Assembly: GCA_027575765.1 (NCBI GenBank)
Contig: JANBPT010000028.1
Coordinates: 1-64,000, forward strand
Origin: Tieghemiomyces parasiticus
Taxonomy: Eukaryota; Kickxellomycota; Dimargaritomycetes; Dimargaritales; Dimargaritaceae
Direction of reading: 5' to 3'
Length of the DNA stretch: 64,000 nucleotides
Shown here one piece after another: positions 54,151 to 64,000 of the stretch. Position 1 is the first letter of the stretch; each line of letters starts with the position of its first letter. The notes under the pieces were generated by a model, which worked only from the letters and a program-made list of their open reading frames with translations, did no database searches and was not told the DNA's origin. Both the position numbers and the translations under genes were made by a program.

Positions 54151-54477
54151 CAGTGCAAGTTGGACGACCAATCAAATCAGCTTTTATGTAGAAAACTATT
54201 GGCCCCTGTGAGTCGCACCTGTGAGGAAGGCCTGTTATTTTAGACAGGTATGGCCGAAACTGAGCCACACCTGCAACCAAGCCGCGTGTACCACGGCCAA
54301 CGCCAAGCTGAAATAAAAGTAAGGGCTGGGCATGTGGGAGGTTGTAAGGTAGAGCGGGAAAAAGAAAGTAGCATAGTAATATGAATATCGCTATTAGTCG
54401 GGAGCCGAGGGTGGGGTTAGGAATTGAAGTCGTCCCGCTATAAGATGGGGTAGGGAAGTTTTCCTCAGAAATGTCAC
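54151..54477. other. spacer downstream of IKS1
   Basis: About 330 bp holding the 3' region of the kinase gene. No gene seen. Confidence 0.5.
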
Positions 54478-57400
54478 CTACTTGTAGAAATCTAGTGCTG
54501 CGAGAATGATGGCAGGGTAAAGGAGCCACGACTGTGGCGCGTACGGGTGACATGGATAAAGGCAACTCGTAATCTGTGAAATGGGAAGGCGAGTGAAGGA
54601 GACCAGGTATTGACCGAAATTGGATCAGGCAAGGGTCAGGGTTAATTGTTCGAGGCTCGGTACACCCACCCTATTGCTGGCATGTATGTGCCACGTATCT
54701 AGACCAAACATAGATTTAAACGATACCCTACCTTAAGTACAAACGCCAACGTTTTTAGATATTGAGCCCGCCGCGGTGATAGTGAGGAGCGTACGGGAGA
54801 CAGCACAGGCCCCACATGGTGTTCCAGATAGGAGTGCATGCGGCCGAGGTAGGCCACAGTGTCAGCCCTGTCACTCCCCTCTGGCAACGCCGAGGCTACG
54901 TCACTCTGAGTGACGAGCAACTCCCGTACTTTCTCCTGGGCATGGGCTCGGTCGGTTATCGCCACAGGTTCGGCAATCAGCGGGGCAGAGGTGATGATGG
55001 TCCCCCCATCTCGGGAAGCGTCAGTCGTACTAGGCGAAGAGCCGAGAGGCTGCATGGTGCCACTGGAATTGACGCCGCCAGTAGCCGCCGACAGAGAGCC
55101 CTCGGTGACCTTCGGGCCGGCAGAAGTGGCCGTGGTACTTGGAATTGGCTTTTCAAACGAGACCTCGGGGAGCCCGCAGGGGTTTTCATCGAGGTAGATG
55201 GCGTTAGGCGGAATCTGCGCCGTCGAGGGGCGGGGGTGAGAGGGTGGGAGGGAGGGGAGTCGTGGGACTTCCATTAGCTTAACAGTTAGTTACCGCAGTC
55301 AAGTTGAGAGTGTCCGCCAGGTGAGCCCGAGTAACGGGTAGCGGTCGATCAGAGGTAGAATACCGTGGCCCACTTACCACAGTGGATTCGACAGGCGGCA
55401 TGTAGGTAGCCTTCACAGTGGCCTCGAACGACCGCCACTGCGGCGACCGAAGGATCTCGGAGACCTCGGGGCGGGCCTCGGGCCGCGGGTTAAGCAGGAT
55501 GCGGATTAGCTCGTTCAGCGGCTCTGGGATCGCCGGCGAGCGGGAGTTGGTCGGTGCAGACCCCGCTTTATCCTTACGCCCCGCCGACGCACCCAGGCCG
55601 GCGCCCTGTCGAGAGCCCGGCAGCGGGGGCGGGACGTGCACGTTGCGGAGGGCCAAGATCTCTAGCCGCAAAATGTCCACGTCCTCGACTTGGGAGTACG
55701 GCAGCCTCGAATAACACAGGTAGTGCAGAATCATCCCGAGGGACCACACGTCGGCCTTGACCGAGTAGGCATCTAGGAAATGGCCGTCCCGGTCGGTTTG
55801 GATAAGCTCCGGAGCCATAAACTCCAGCGTCCCCGTGGCGCCCGTGCGGCGACCGAACTCACGGTGGGCCGCTGTGTCCTCGCACTCACCAAAATCGGTC
55901 AAAATCACGCGTGGGATAACCGACCGGTTGTGCGGGTTCGCGTAGTGCAGAAGGAGGTTGGGTGGTTTGATGTCCCGGTGGATAATCCCCAGGCTGTGTA
56001 AGTGGTGCAGGCCGTGGCAGATATCCTGGAACATTGTGCAGATTTCTAAAAGCGAGAGCAGGCGCGGGCCCGTCGGTGATGGTGACGTTGGCGGTAGTAG
56101 TGGAGCATCGGCTGCGGTGGTGGACGGTGGAACAGCGAGCCCCGCCACCCCTCGACGGTCGGCCATTCCGGTCAGCGACGGAGGGGGGGATGAAACCCGA
56201 TCGGACGCCGGCGGTGCAGGTGATGATGCCGACGGACCGGATGACTCTGGTCCACGGGACTGACGACGCCGCAGCCGGGCCAGTCGTACCTGACGCTTGC
56301 GTTCCTCAACGATATCGCGCTGGCTACGGGCGGAATCACTGGGTGGGTCGCTTTCGGTCGGTGACCGGGGGTGGCACTTGTTCCCACCGACCTGATCGCC
56401 TGAAGCTGCGGTGGTGGGCGACCGAGGCGCCGAGACACAATGCCGGCGATCCCCTTCGACGTACTCCTCCAGATTGCCCCCGTTCGCGCAGTCCATGAGG
56501 ATGAACAGGCAGGGCACCTTGGGGCCGAACCGGGTCAACTGTTGAAGTTCGACCCACGAATGCTTGTAGTCGACGATGTTAGGGTGACGTAGCGTCTCGA
56601 GGAGTTTGACCTCGCGGAGCATGCGTTTAAGCCAGGCCTTGTCGTCACCGACAGCCACCTTCTTGACAGCGTACTGACCCAGCGGGATGTTGTCCAGCAC
56701 GTGCTGGCAGAGGTAAACCGAGCCGCGGAGGCCCTTGCCCAGCTTCTTCTCCTCGATAAAGAAGTTGGCGTAGTAGCCTTGGTTGTAGATGCCCGGGGAG
56801 AGGTGCGTGACTCGCGGCACGGGTGGGGGGGTCCCGCGGACCTCACCTTTGGCCTCTACTCCGCCTCTGTCGCTGCCCGGCTCACCCGTGGGGGAAGAGT
56901 CACCACCAGCCGTTGACGCGTCCAGTTGACGAAGATCCTCGGACCGGTACGTGATCATGGGCACCGGCAGTCCCAGAGGGCTCTCGACGCCGTAATGATG
57001 GCCGAACGGTGGAGCGGGTCCTGTAACCCGGGCCACGGCAGTGCTGGTGCTGGTCGTCACCGTTGTCGTGGAGGGCCGTTGGCGCGGAGGTGCCGCCGCC
57101 GCCGTGAATTCCTCATCCTGTGCGCCGGGATGAGCAGGTCGGATCACAGGCCAGGTCGCTACCACGTGGTCAGGGGAGCCCTCAAGGCGCTCGTCGGCCG
57201 AGTGCAGGCGGCGGCGGCGGCCGTTGGGAGCCAAGGGGTAGGTGGTATCCGGGGCCAGCAACGGCGAGCGCGGGAGGGTGGCCAGGAGGCGGAAATAATT
57301 GCGGTCCATGTAGTCGGCAGCTGATTCGCCGGAAAAGTTGGCCGGAGGCTGCATGGGCAGAGCCGGTCCCGTAGGACCACCCACGCTGCTGGTGAAGGAC

Positions 57401-58437
57401 GACCAGGGCCCCATTCCTTCAGAGGGCGGCGGAGGAAACAAGCCACGGCGGGAACCCTGTCCGCTGCCCAAGGTGCGGCGTAGTGCGGTGTAGTAAGGAT
57501 CGTGGCTGTAGTACTCGGAAGCGTGAGGCGGGTAATTCGGAGCCGAGCGCATGTCAAACGGACGGCGGCAAAGCGGGCAAACGAAACTGCCGCTCTCAGG
57601 TGGTGGGTACCGCGGCCGTGAGCGGGACCGGGACCGAGAGGCTGTGACAAAGGTCGGAGCGGCCGCCTCCTCGCTGCTGGATTCGGCGCTGTAGCCGAGA
57701 TCCCGGGCATCATTAGACAGCTCTTCGTTGGGTATAGGGGAGGTACTCACATCGTTACTAGCCGTCAAGGCCCGTCGGGTGGGAATGTAGGGCTGCACCA
57801 CGACGTGGTTCCGTTCCGGGTGAAACAGGACCATTTGGTTGTGCTGGGGGCGGCGTAAAATAACCGTCCAGGTTGGCGAGTACCGCACGACCTGGTGCTC
57901 GTTGACAGTGCTGGGAGGGCCCGTTGGGACGTTGGTGCCGGCGACGCTTAGCGGCGGGTCAAGCTCCGGAGATATGGCATCGTGGAATGGGTCGATCGAG
58001 ACTGTCACTGAATCTTGGGGACCCGGGGGGTGGTGGTAACCCGGCCCGGGCTGAGAGGACAAGGCAAAGGCGTGGACCTGGGCTGCTGAGAGCTGGTGGG
58101 TCGGGTCAGACCCGAAGCGCCAGCGTGTATAGCCGCCTTTGCCCCGGCCGGTTTTGTCGCCGCGACGTCGCCGGCTAGACGATTCGGGAGTGAAACGTGG
58201 GGAACCCGGAGTTCTGGGGGCCTTGGCTGTGGGACTCTGGCCATCCTCCTTATGGGGAATGCGACGTTGTTTGGCCCGGCCACAATCAGCATTTTCGAAG
58301 GAATGGGCCTTCCGGACCCGCTTCGTTGGTGAGTTTGGGCCCGGAACGGCCGGACTTGGGGCGGTGGACGAATGGGTGGGCAGCGAGTTGGAGGCGAGGG
58401 GTAAGTTCGGTGGCGGTGGTGGTGGTGGTTCAGGCAT
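54478..58437 (-). CDS. IKS1: IKS1-like fungal Ser/Thr protein kinase
   Basis: Kinase of the fungal Iks1 type, of poorly known role. Three exons joined by hand: 58437-55294, 55214-54732, 54573-54478; 3723 nt, in frame, 1240 aa. The N-terminus is disordered, with a Cys pair in FVCPLCRRPFD (~286) and a helical segment near DYMDRNYFRLLATLP (~380), both typical of Iks1 proteins. The kinase domain starts ~550: YANFFIEEKKLGKGLRGSVY (Gly loop), YAVKKV (Lys), then HRDIKPPNLLL (~820), LTDFGECED (~846) and FMAPELIQ. A ~150-residue low-complexity insert lies between the lobes. Exons 2 and 3 give a Ser/Thr-rich region, a helical region (RRAQYLKTLAFVLK) and a hydrophobic end (SWLLYPAIILAALDFYK), possibly a membrane anchor. 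TTTATATGA about 75 bp upstream of the ATG is a weak TATA candidate. Confidence 0.85.
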
Positions 58438-59566
58438 GGTGGTCTGTAATGGTGGATGCAGAAAGGGTAGGGGGCAGGAGGGAGGAGGCGAGGGAGGGAG
58501 ACTGGCTCATATAAATGCAATTCAAAAGGGCAAGGTGGTGGGGCAGAGGCTATCAAAGTGTAGTCACGTCACTAGAACAGGGCTGAAGGTTGTCCGCCCA
58601 GGCTGGTAAGGCCAGCGAACTTGACGCCGACTTGCGAGACCAGGCCGCATGGTTGGGCTGGTAGAAAAGGGCCAAGTCGAGGGGACATCACAGTGGAGCA
58701 GGCAGCTGAGTAGCCAGGAGTTCAATTCGGCAAGCCTCTATGCAAGGTTGGCGAAGCGACTCGAACTGCGGATGTGGTCTCCCCCTTGTCGACTCTGTCG
58801 GTTGCCAAAGTAGTTGTCCAAGAGAGTGTTAGGTCGGCTCTTTGTTTCCTCCTTGGCATTTAGGTAAACCGTAAGGTTGTGCTCTCGCTATCTCGACCAT
58901 CATACTATGTATCGGTGCCATGGCCAGGACTCAATGAACTAGTAAGCCACCATCGAGGCCTGTATCTCCTAGCCAGGACCCCATGGTCACAAATGTATCA
59001 ACTACAGGCAATGCGAGGCAGCGGCACCTGACGCATGCCGTCCTGCCCAGTGGCACAGGCCGCGGATATACCGTTAGAACGCCGTTGGGAGGCAGCCCTT
59101 ATTGTACTTAGCGCACATTTGATGGACAGGGCGCTAATAGGTTCGTAGGCCAACCTTTCGTGAAACATGGTCGCCATTATTTATGTTCTCAATGTCCGCC
59201 ACCAGGCCATACCTCAGGTATGGAGGGTGCAGGGAAATCCGAGGTGCGTCATAATGTACGAAGAGGGCTGGTTTCTAAGGTTAGTGGCTGGTGCCTCCTG
59301 AAGTCCAGGTCGGGAGCCAATTCTGTCCCGTCTACCGGGCTCTTCTCCAACATGTAGAGTATAAACAGTAGCAATCCCCCTTTATTACGAATGCGCCTTG
59401 ATAAGCTGCCAAGGCACGCGGGCCACAGGCGGCATGATGATGTAAAGAGAGCGAAGCTGATACGGTGGAATAAAGGGTGCACACGACGAAACGCAGGTTG
59501 TAGTAGAGAGAGAGATGCCAGGAAGACGGGTCCGCTTATAAAACGGAGATCCGACAAGGACCCTTT
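58438..59566. other. intergenic region, no gene seen
   Basis: About 1.1 kb containing the IKS1 promoter and the eL14 3' region. Mixed composition, no recognisable gene or repeat. Confidence 0.5.
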
Positions 59567-59980
59567 CTACTCGGCCTTGACAGACTCGAGAGCGGGGGCC
59601 AGGGCGGCCTTGCGCTGCTTCTTCAGGTAACCGACCTGGAAGCGCTGGAAGTCGGAGAGCTCGGCGCGGGTCACGCGACGGGCGAGCTTCTGCGCCCAGG
59701 AGGTGGTGCTCCACTTGGCGTCAATCTCCTGCTCGGTCACCAGCTTCTTCAGGTAGCCGGAACCGGCGTTCTTGGGCAGGTTCTTGAGCACCAGCTTGGT
59801 GAGGATCATGCGGCGGAGGGGAAACACCTGCCGTGGCACCCCCGTGGTGGGACCCTCGATCAGGGCACGGTTGTGGTCGATAATGTCCACAATCACGGCA
59901 GTCTTGTTGCTGTGAGGACCGTAGTTGAGCACAACCACGCGGCCCGACTCGGCGTAACGCTGGAAGGTGGTCTTGACCAT
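59567..59980 (-). CDS. RPL14: 60S ribosomal protein eL14
   Basis: Component of the large ribosomal subunit. I choose the ATG at 59980 (MVKTTFQRYAESGRVVVLNY), the conserved family start; the frame is open 18 codons further. Product 137 aa, the usual size for fungal eL14. Family features: the N-terminal SH3-like KOW fold (GRVVVLNYGPHSNKTAVIVD then IIDHNRALIEGP), the VPRQVFPLRRMILTKLVL block, and a basic C-terminal helix (AQKLARRVTRAELSDFQRFQ). No intron is needed, although fungal RPL genes often carry one near the start. It is divergent from CDC16. Confidence 0.95.
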   Translation of the reverse strand: MVKTTFQRYAESGRVVVLNYGPHSNKTAVIVDIIDHNRALIEGPTTGVPRQVFPLRRMILTKLVLKNLPKNAGSGYLKKLVTEQEIDAKWSTTSWAQKLARRVTRAELSDFQRFQVGYLKKQRKAALAPALESVKAE

Positions 59981-61382
59981 TTTGACAGGGAAGGGGCGTG
60001 TCTGTGGAGTGCGGGAAGAGGGGGCCAGTCGCATGAGAGCGGGTTAGTGAGAAATATGATGTGGTTTGTACCATATGCCTGCTGGTCGGATGCCATTCAG
60101 CGGCAGGCCCACATATGGCGATTCCGGACGCTACGGTTATACCGCAGTGGAATCCGCAAATTCACGATAGATTCCCTTCGCGGCCAATCAAAGGCAACCC
60201 CGTTAGTCCACCCCGCAACGCTCCGCCCGGTCGAGGGGTACGGTTCTAGGTAGGTCACAGCTGAACGGATGGATGGATGGTTCTACGGAGACGGTTGGGG
60301 GGCCCGAAAAAAAGGCATACGTTCTGTTGCCCAGCGACTATGTCCATCCATCCGTCGGTTCGATAGACGCTACCCCAGGGTCAGATGCGTGCTGAGGTGG
60401 CGAGGGCATGGCGGGTTACTTTGTCACGACGTACCGATTGACCGAAAGGTGGACTACAAACACAAAGTTATCGAAAGAGGGGGGAAAAGGTCGAACAGCG
60501 GGTGGACAGTTGCGTATAACTTTTAGACATCGATACGCTTACAATGGCTAGGGTCGTGGGGTCCCAGGCGAGGAACTATCTCGCTTTTCACTGCGACGAG
60601 GGCCCAAGCGGGGGGGAGGTAATCCGCCAGTGGGCGTGTGTAGACAGGGGCTGTGTGTAGGATAGGGCGGGGCTTTGGACAATGCATATATTGTCACGTG
60701 AACATACGGTTCAGCCAGAGCGGCCCGCCATATCCGGCCCAGTCCGATCACAGCTGCTCCTGCTTGATTCGATGCTAGCCTTGGAGTGCTGGTGGTGGTC
60801 GCTAGTAGAAGGAGAGGGCTCCATCGACCCCTTATGAGGCCGTTTGGGTGCTACTTGCCCAATCCCCCAGTACTATAAACGGGGCGAAAGTGGACGCGGC
60901 AAGTTTCCGTTATATATAATGGCCACGCCAAAGGAAAGAGGTTCAGCCACCGACGCAATGCCGGATGGCGACCGGCTACCCTATAGTAGCTAGTTTATCG
61001 ACCGGGATGTGACTAGCTGCCGTCATCGTAGAAGCGGATAACCGCAGGCCCGGTATTTACACCTCTTCCTCCCCCCTTCAGCCTTAACCCTCCCGGCGTG
61101 CTAAGGAGGCGAGGTGGGTACGGAGCAGCCGCCTTCTTGCTGGCCAGTTGAGAGCTGCGCATGTCAACAAAGCACGCCGTACCCTACTGGTCACCGCCAC
61201 AGCTGTCGCTCTCAGTGTATAGGCCTCCATCGAAATCTCGCATCTCTTCGCGGCCATTGGCGCCCTGGCAACCATTCACTCCGGCAGATTGTGCCCCACA
61301 TCCCACCACATCCAGGCCCCCCTCTCCTCCTTAATTTTTATTCTAAACCCGCCATTTCCCTCGCCACCGCATCCATCCGGCC
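59981..61382. other. divergent spacer eL14 / CDC16
   Basis: About 1.4 kb with both promoters. It has a short GGAT microsatellite near 60267. The 100 bases before CDC16 are pyrimidine-rich. No gene seen. Confidence 0.5.
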
Positions 61383-64000
61383 ATGAACACCCCGAATGGT
61401 GGGGGATCGCAGCCCTTCCGGCCGGGCTACTCCCCACTGACCCTTACGGGCCACCCGGCCACGCCTGCCTCATCCATCACCGCCACACCGCGGTCCACGG
61501 GGTTTCGCCGGTTCCCCACTGCCCCGCGGCCCTCGTTGGGTTCGCACCGTTTATCCTGGGGCGGTCTCAGTGGCACCTCGTCGCCTTTCGGCGGACCAGG
61601 TTCACCATTTCCGTCGGTAGCCGGCCAGCGTGGCATCGGGAGTGCGACCCCGCCGGTCCATGACTGGCTCTTTCCAGGCCACGGGGGAAGCACGGCTACC
61701 CCGCCCCCACCATCGCCGTTTACGACTAGCTTCGGGGTTGGAATTCCTGATATGGCCGCGTTTCCCGACCTATCAAGCACCCCGTTACCAGCTCGTAATA
61801 CTCTGGCGGCTTTTTCACCCTTCCGCCATGCCGGGGTACCGACGACTCACTTGCCGCGGACCTCTGTCCACGCATCGATCGGCCAGCAGTACCCAGCGCA
61901 CCAAGCTGCGTCCGTGGATGCGTCAAACGAGGTACCCCAGGGTGAGCTTGCCCCTTTGGTCGAGCGGCTACGGGCCTGGCGCCGGTACGCTCTGGATGGC
62001 CTAATGTGGGACACCGCTGTGTACTGGGGAGAGAAGGTTCTCACTATGACTAACGACGTCCATGACCTGTACGCGCTCTGCTACGTCCACATTGCGGCCG
62101 GCAACCTCCACCGTGCCGAGTATTTCCTACTCTCGCATCCTAAATATGCGCCCTACACCTACACCAGTTGGGCCTGTCGATATCTCGCCGCCCTGACCGC
62201 TATCCACTTGGGAAAATATGGTGACGCCCTCTGGATTCTCGGCGAGCGGCCGCACCCTACATCAAGCATACCCCACACTTCTGCCACCGGTGGGGCCACC
62301 GCGAGTACCTCCGCCCTCACCACGTCGTCGCGTCGCCTTTCCGCCGCTGCTAAAGACAGCCGCGCCTCTATCGGCGGATCAGTGGAGCGCCGGCCACTAT
62401 GGAAGGTCACCGCGAACAAGTCTCGCACGCGACCCGTTTACCATGCCCCGACCGCTACCGCCGCTGATCGTGACCTGCGAATGGCGCCACCACCTCTTCC
62501 GGGCCTCGTCGCCGACCCCGCCCCAGAATACAGTCCATACCTGACCACGCCCACCGGAAGCTACCAAACTGTGGATACGGAGCCCATGGGGGCCCGCCCC
62601 ACGTTCAAGATGCCCCACCAGGCAGCTTCAGCCAAACCACCCCACCCGACATACCCGGTCGCCTCCTCCTCCACCTCTTCCTCGATGACGTTACAGGGAT
62701 TGGCCGCGGTCTCTCCGGCCATTTTGTCCGCGGATCCTACGCCAACTGGGGACCGGCCTTCATTTGTGTTCCCTCAGGAGACCCCTACTAAACCCAATGC
62801 GGTGACCGACCCGTTCCCACTGGCTCCTTCACCCGCCCCGATGCCGGCACCAGCGTTTTGTACGAGTAGCCTGGCCGCTGCCCGGCCTCCGCCCATGCCT
62901 ACCGGTCCATCCCGCACCGTCAAGTTTGCCAGTGCGGACCTTGTGGGCGGGATAACCACTCCACCTGCGGCGCAACCTGCCGATGCGAACGACTGGCCCG
63001 AGGAGGCCCGGGCGGTCGTTGGGGGCGAGGGGGGACCCCTGGGGATCAACTTCCACGCCGCAGTCAATTACCTCCGCGGCGTGGCCTACCTCCAGCAGCA
63101 GAGTCTGATCCGCGCCCGTCAGTGCCTCAAGGACGCCGTACACGCTGATGTCCGCTGTACCGAAGCTTACCAGCTATTGTTGGACGCCCAGCTGCTCACT
63201 CCGGCAGAATTGGCTCATCTGGTGCGCGACCTGCCTTTCGTCAGCCAGCTCGGTGTGCTCGATGGAGAACTCGTACGTGACCTGTACCTCACACGCCTGA
63301 GCGGTTACGATCTGTACGCGGGACGCCGGGCCGATCCACCGGCCGAAGCACGCACGGACGATCTCGCCACCCCTCACCCGATCCCCATGCCGGCCACTAC
63401 CGTCGGCACGATGACCGACCCGACCACCTCGAATACCAAGTCAGGGAGTCCACCCCGCCGCTTTGGCGAGGCGACTCATAACCTCGTCACGCGCTACCAA
63501 TTGCAGGAGAGCCCTGAACTCTGGGCGGCGGGTGCCGAACGAGCCTTAAGCCAAGGTAGTGTGCACGATGCCTTCGCCCTGACCTCGGCCGTTCTCCGCG
63601 CCGATCCTTACCACCTCGCCACCCTCCCGCTTCATGTGGCCTGCCTCTACGCCCTTCGCATGAAACACCAGCTGTTCTACCTGGCCCATGACCTCGTGGA
63701 TTATCTCTGTCATCACCAGTCCGGCGGTGCCGGCGCAGGGGCTACCATCGCGGCGGTCACGGCGTCTACCATCACCACGGGGCCCGGCCTGGGAATTGGT
63801 CGACCGGCCTTCCAACGTTCCGCGGCCCCGGGTCCTAGCACATCCACCACTCTTGCCCCAGGAGGGCCCGATGACCTCTGGCGCGCGCCGCCATCGGTCA
63901 CGTTGGGAACCGGCTTCCACGCTGGCGCTCCGACGCCACCGGCCTTCCCACACGCCGGCCTGGCCTCGGTTTCCGGCCCCCACCCTACTGAGCCGCGGGG
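61383..64000 (+). CDS. CDC16: anaphase-promoting complex subunit CDC16/Cut9 (APC6), 3'-truncated
   Basis: TPR scaffold subunit of the APC/C ubiquitin ligase. Open from the ATG at 61383 to the window edge (at least 872 codons, no intron, no stop), so the gene is cut off. Residues 1-~180 are Gly/Pro/Ser/Thr-rich and disordered. Family sequence then begins: LVERLRAWRRYALDGLMWDT, then AVYWGEKVLTMTNDVHDLYA and LCYVHIAAGNLHRAEYFLL, the first TPR helices of CDC16. A long low-complexity insert (~300-510) interrupts the TPRs. They resume with INFHAAVNYLRGVAYLQQ and ARQCLKDAVHADVRCTEAYQ. Near 63590-63700 comes VLRADPYHLATLPLHVACLY followed by HQLFYLAHDLVDYL, the segment most diagnostic for CDC16/Cut9. 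A second insert follows at the edge. The remaining C-terminal TPRs lie outside. Confidence 0.88.
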   Translation, partial: MNTPNGGGSQPFRPGYSPLTLTGHPATPASSITATPRSTGFRRFPTAPRPSLGSHRLSWGGLSGTSSPFGGPGSPFPSVAGQRGIGSATPPVHDWLFPGHGGSTATPPPPSPFTTSFGVGIPDMAAFPDLSSTPLPARNTLAAFSPFRHAGVPTTHLPRTSVHASIGQQYPAHQAASVDASNEVPQGELAPLVERLRAWRRYALDGLMWDTAVYWGEKVLTMTNDVHDLYALCYVHIAAGNLHRAEYFLLSHPKYAPYTYTSWACRYLAALTAIHLGKYGDALWILGERPHPTSSIPHTSATGGATASTSALTTSSRRLSAAAKDSRASIGGSVERRPLWKVTANKSRTRPVYHAPTATAADRDLRMAPPPLPGLVADPAPEYSPYLTTPTGSYQTVDTEPMGARPTFKMPHQAASAKPPHPTYPVASSSTSSSMTLQGLAAVSPAILSADPTPTGDRPSFVFPQETPTKPNAVTDPFPLAPSPAPMPAPAFCTSSLAAARPPPMPTGPSRTVKFASADLVGGITTPPAAQPADANDWPEEARAVVGGEGGPLGINFHAAVNYLRGVAYLQQQSLIRARQCLKDAVHADVRCTEAYQLLLDAQLLTPAELAHLVRDLPFVSQLGVLDGELVRDLYLTRLSGYDLYAGRRADPPAEARTDDLATPHPIPMPATTVGTMTDPTTSNTKSGSPPRRFGEATHNLVTRYQLQESPELWAAGAERALSQGSVHDAFALTSAVLRADPYHLATLPLHVACLYALRMKHQLFYLAHDLVDYLCHHQSGGAGAGATIAAVTASTITTGPGLGIGRPAFQRSAAPGPSTSTTLAPGGPDDLWRAPPSVTLGTGFHAGAPTPPAFPHAGLASVSGPHPTEPR

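Overview
This window is nuclear DNA of a fungus. The genes are GC-rich and carry short spliceosomal introns (about 80-310 bp, GTAAGT-type donors, CAG or TAG acceptors). Several are fungal or opisthokont housekeeping genes: an IKS1-type kinase, COX10, SCO1, TSR3, BET5 and eL14. NEDD1, EAF, INCENP and RAD17 orthologues, plus an animal-like secreted GH37 trehalase, point to an early-diverging (zygomycete-grade) lineage rather than a yeast. A Kickxellomycotina/Dimargaritales-like genome is my guess, not something the sequence proves. I found no rRNA, no intact canonical tRNA and no CRISPR array.

Layout: 0.5-1.5 kb, a Pro/Thr-rich protein of a small local family. 3.4-6.9 kb (-), NEDD1 in six exons. 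8.5-12.1 kb (+), INCENP. 13.0-14.2 kb, a decayed mariner element. 15.6-16.5 kb, a secreted orphan protein. 18.6-20.1 kb (-), TSR3 in five exons. 20.7-25.2 kb, COX10 (+), a WD40 protein (-) and SCO1 (-). 27.1-30.4 kb, glycogenin with a huge His-rich tail. 31.0-32.9 kb (-), secreted trehalase. 33-37 kb, a gene desert. 37.2-38.4 kb (-), methionine aminopeptidase 2. 40.0-42.1 kb (-), ELL-associated factor in four exons. 43.1-43.8 kb (-), TRAPP subunit BET5. 44.4-47.4 kb (+), RAD17. 48.6-52.8 kb, an accessory island with two more members of the Pro/Thr-rich family (one broken), tandem repeats, a 129-bp direct repeat and a tRNA-Pro-like sequence. 53.0-54.1 kb (-), a second relic of the same mariner family. 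54.5-58.4 kb (-), IKS1-like kinase in three exons. 59.6-60.0 kb (-), ribosomal protein eL14. 61.4 kb to the right edge (+), APC/C subunit CDC16, truncated by the window.

Functional themes: four genes act in mitosis or its checkpoints (NEDD1 in gamma-tubulin recruitment, INCENP in the chromosomal passenger complex, RAD17 in 9-1-1 clamp loading, CDC16 in the APC/C). COX10 and SCO1, two cytochrome c oxidase assembly factors, lie about 2 kb apart. Glycogenin and trehalase, both in storage-carbohydrate metabolism, are convergent neighbours. The most novel material is the Pro/Thr-rich family with a shared N-terminal micro-exon and C-terminal signature, and the repeat island around two of its members. 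Exon joins for NEDD1, TSR3, SCO1, EAF and IKS1 were read by hand; every join keeps frame and restores family-conserved sequence or, for IKS1, a continuous reading frame.
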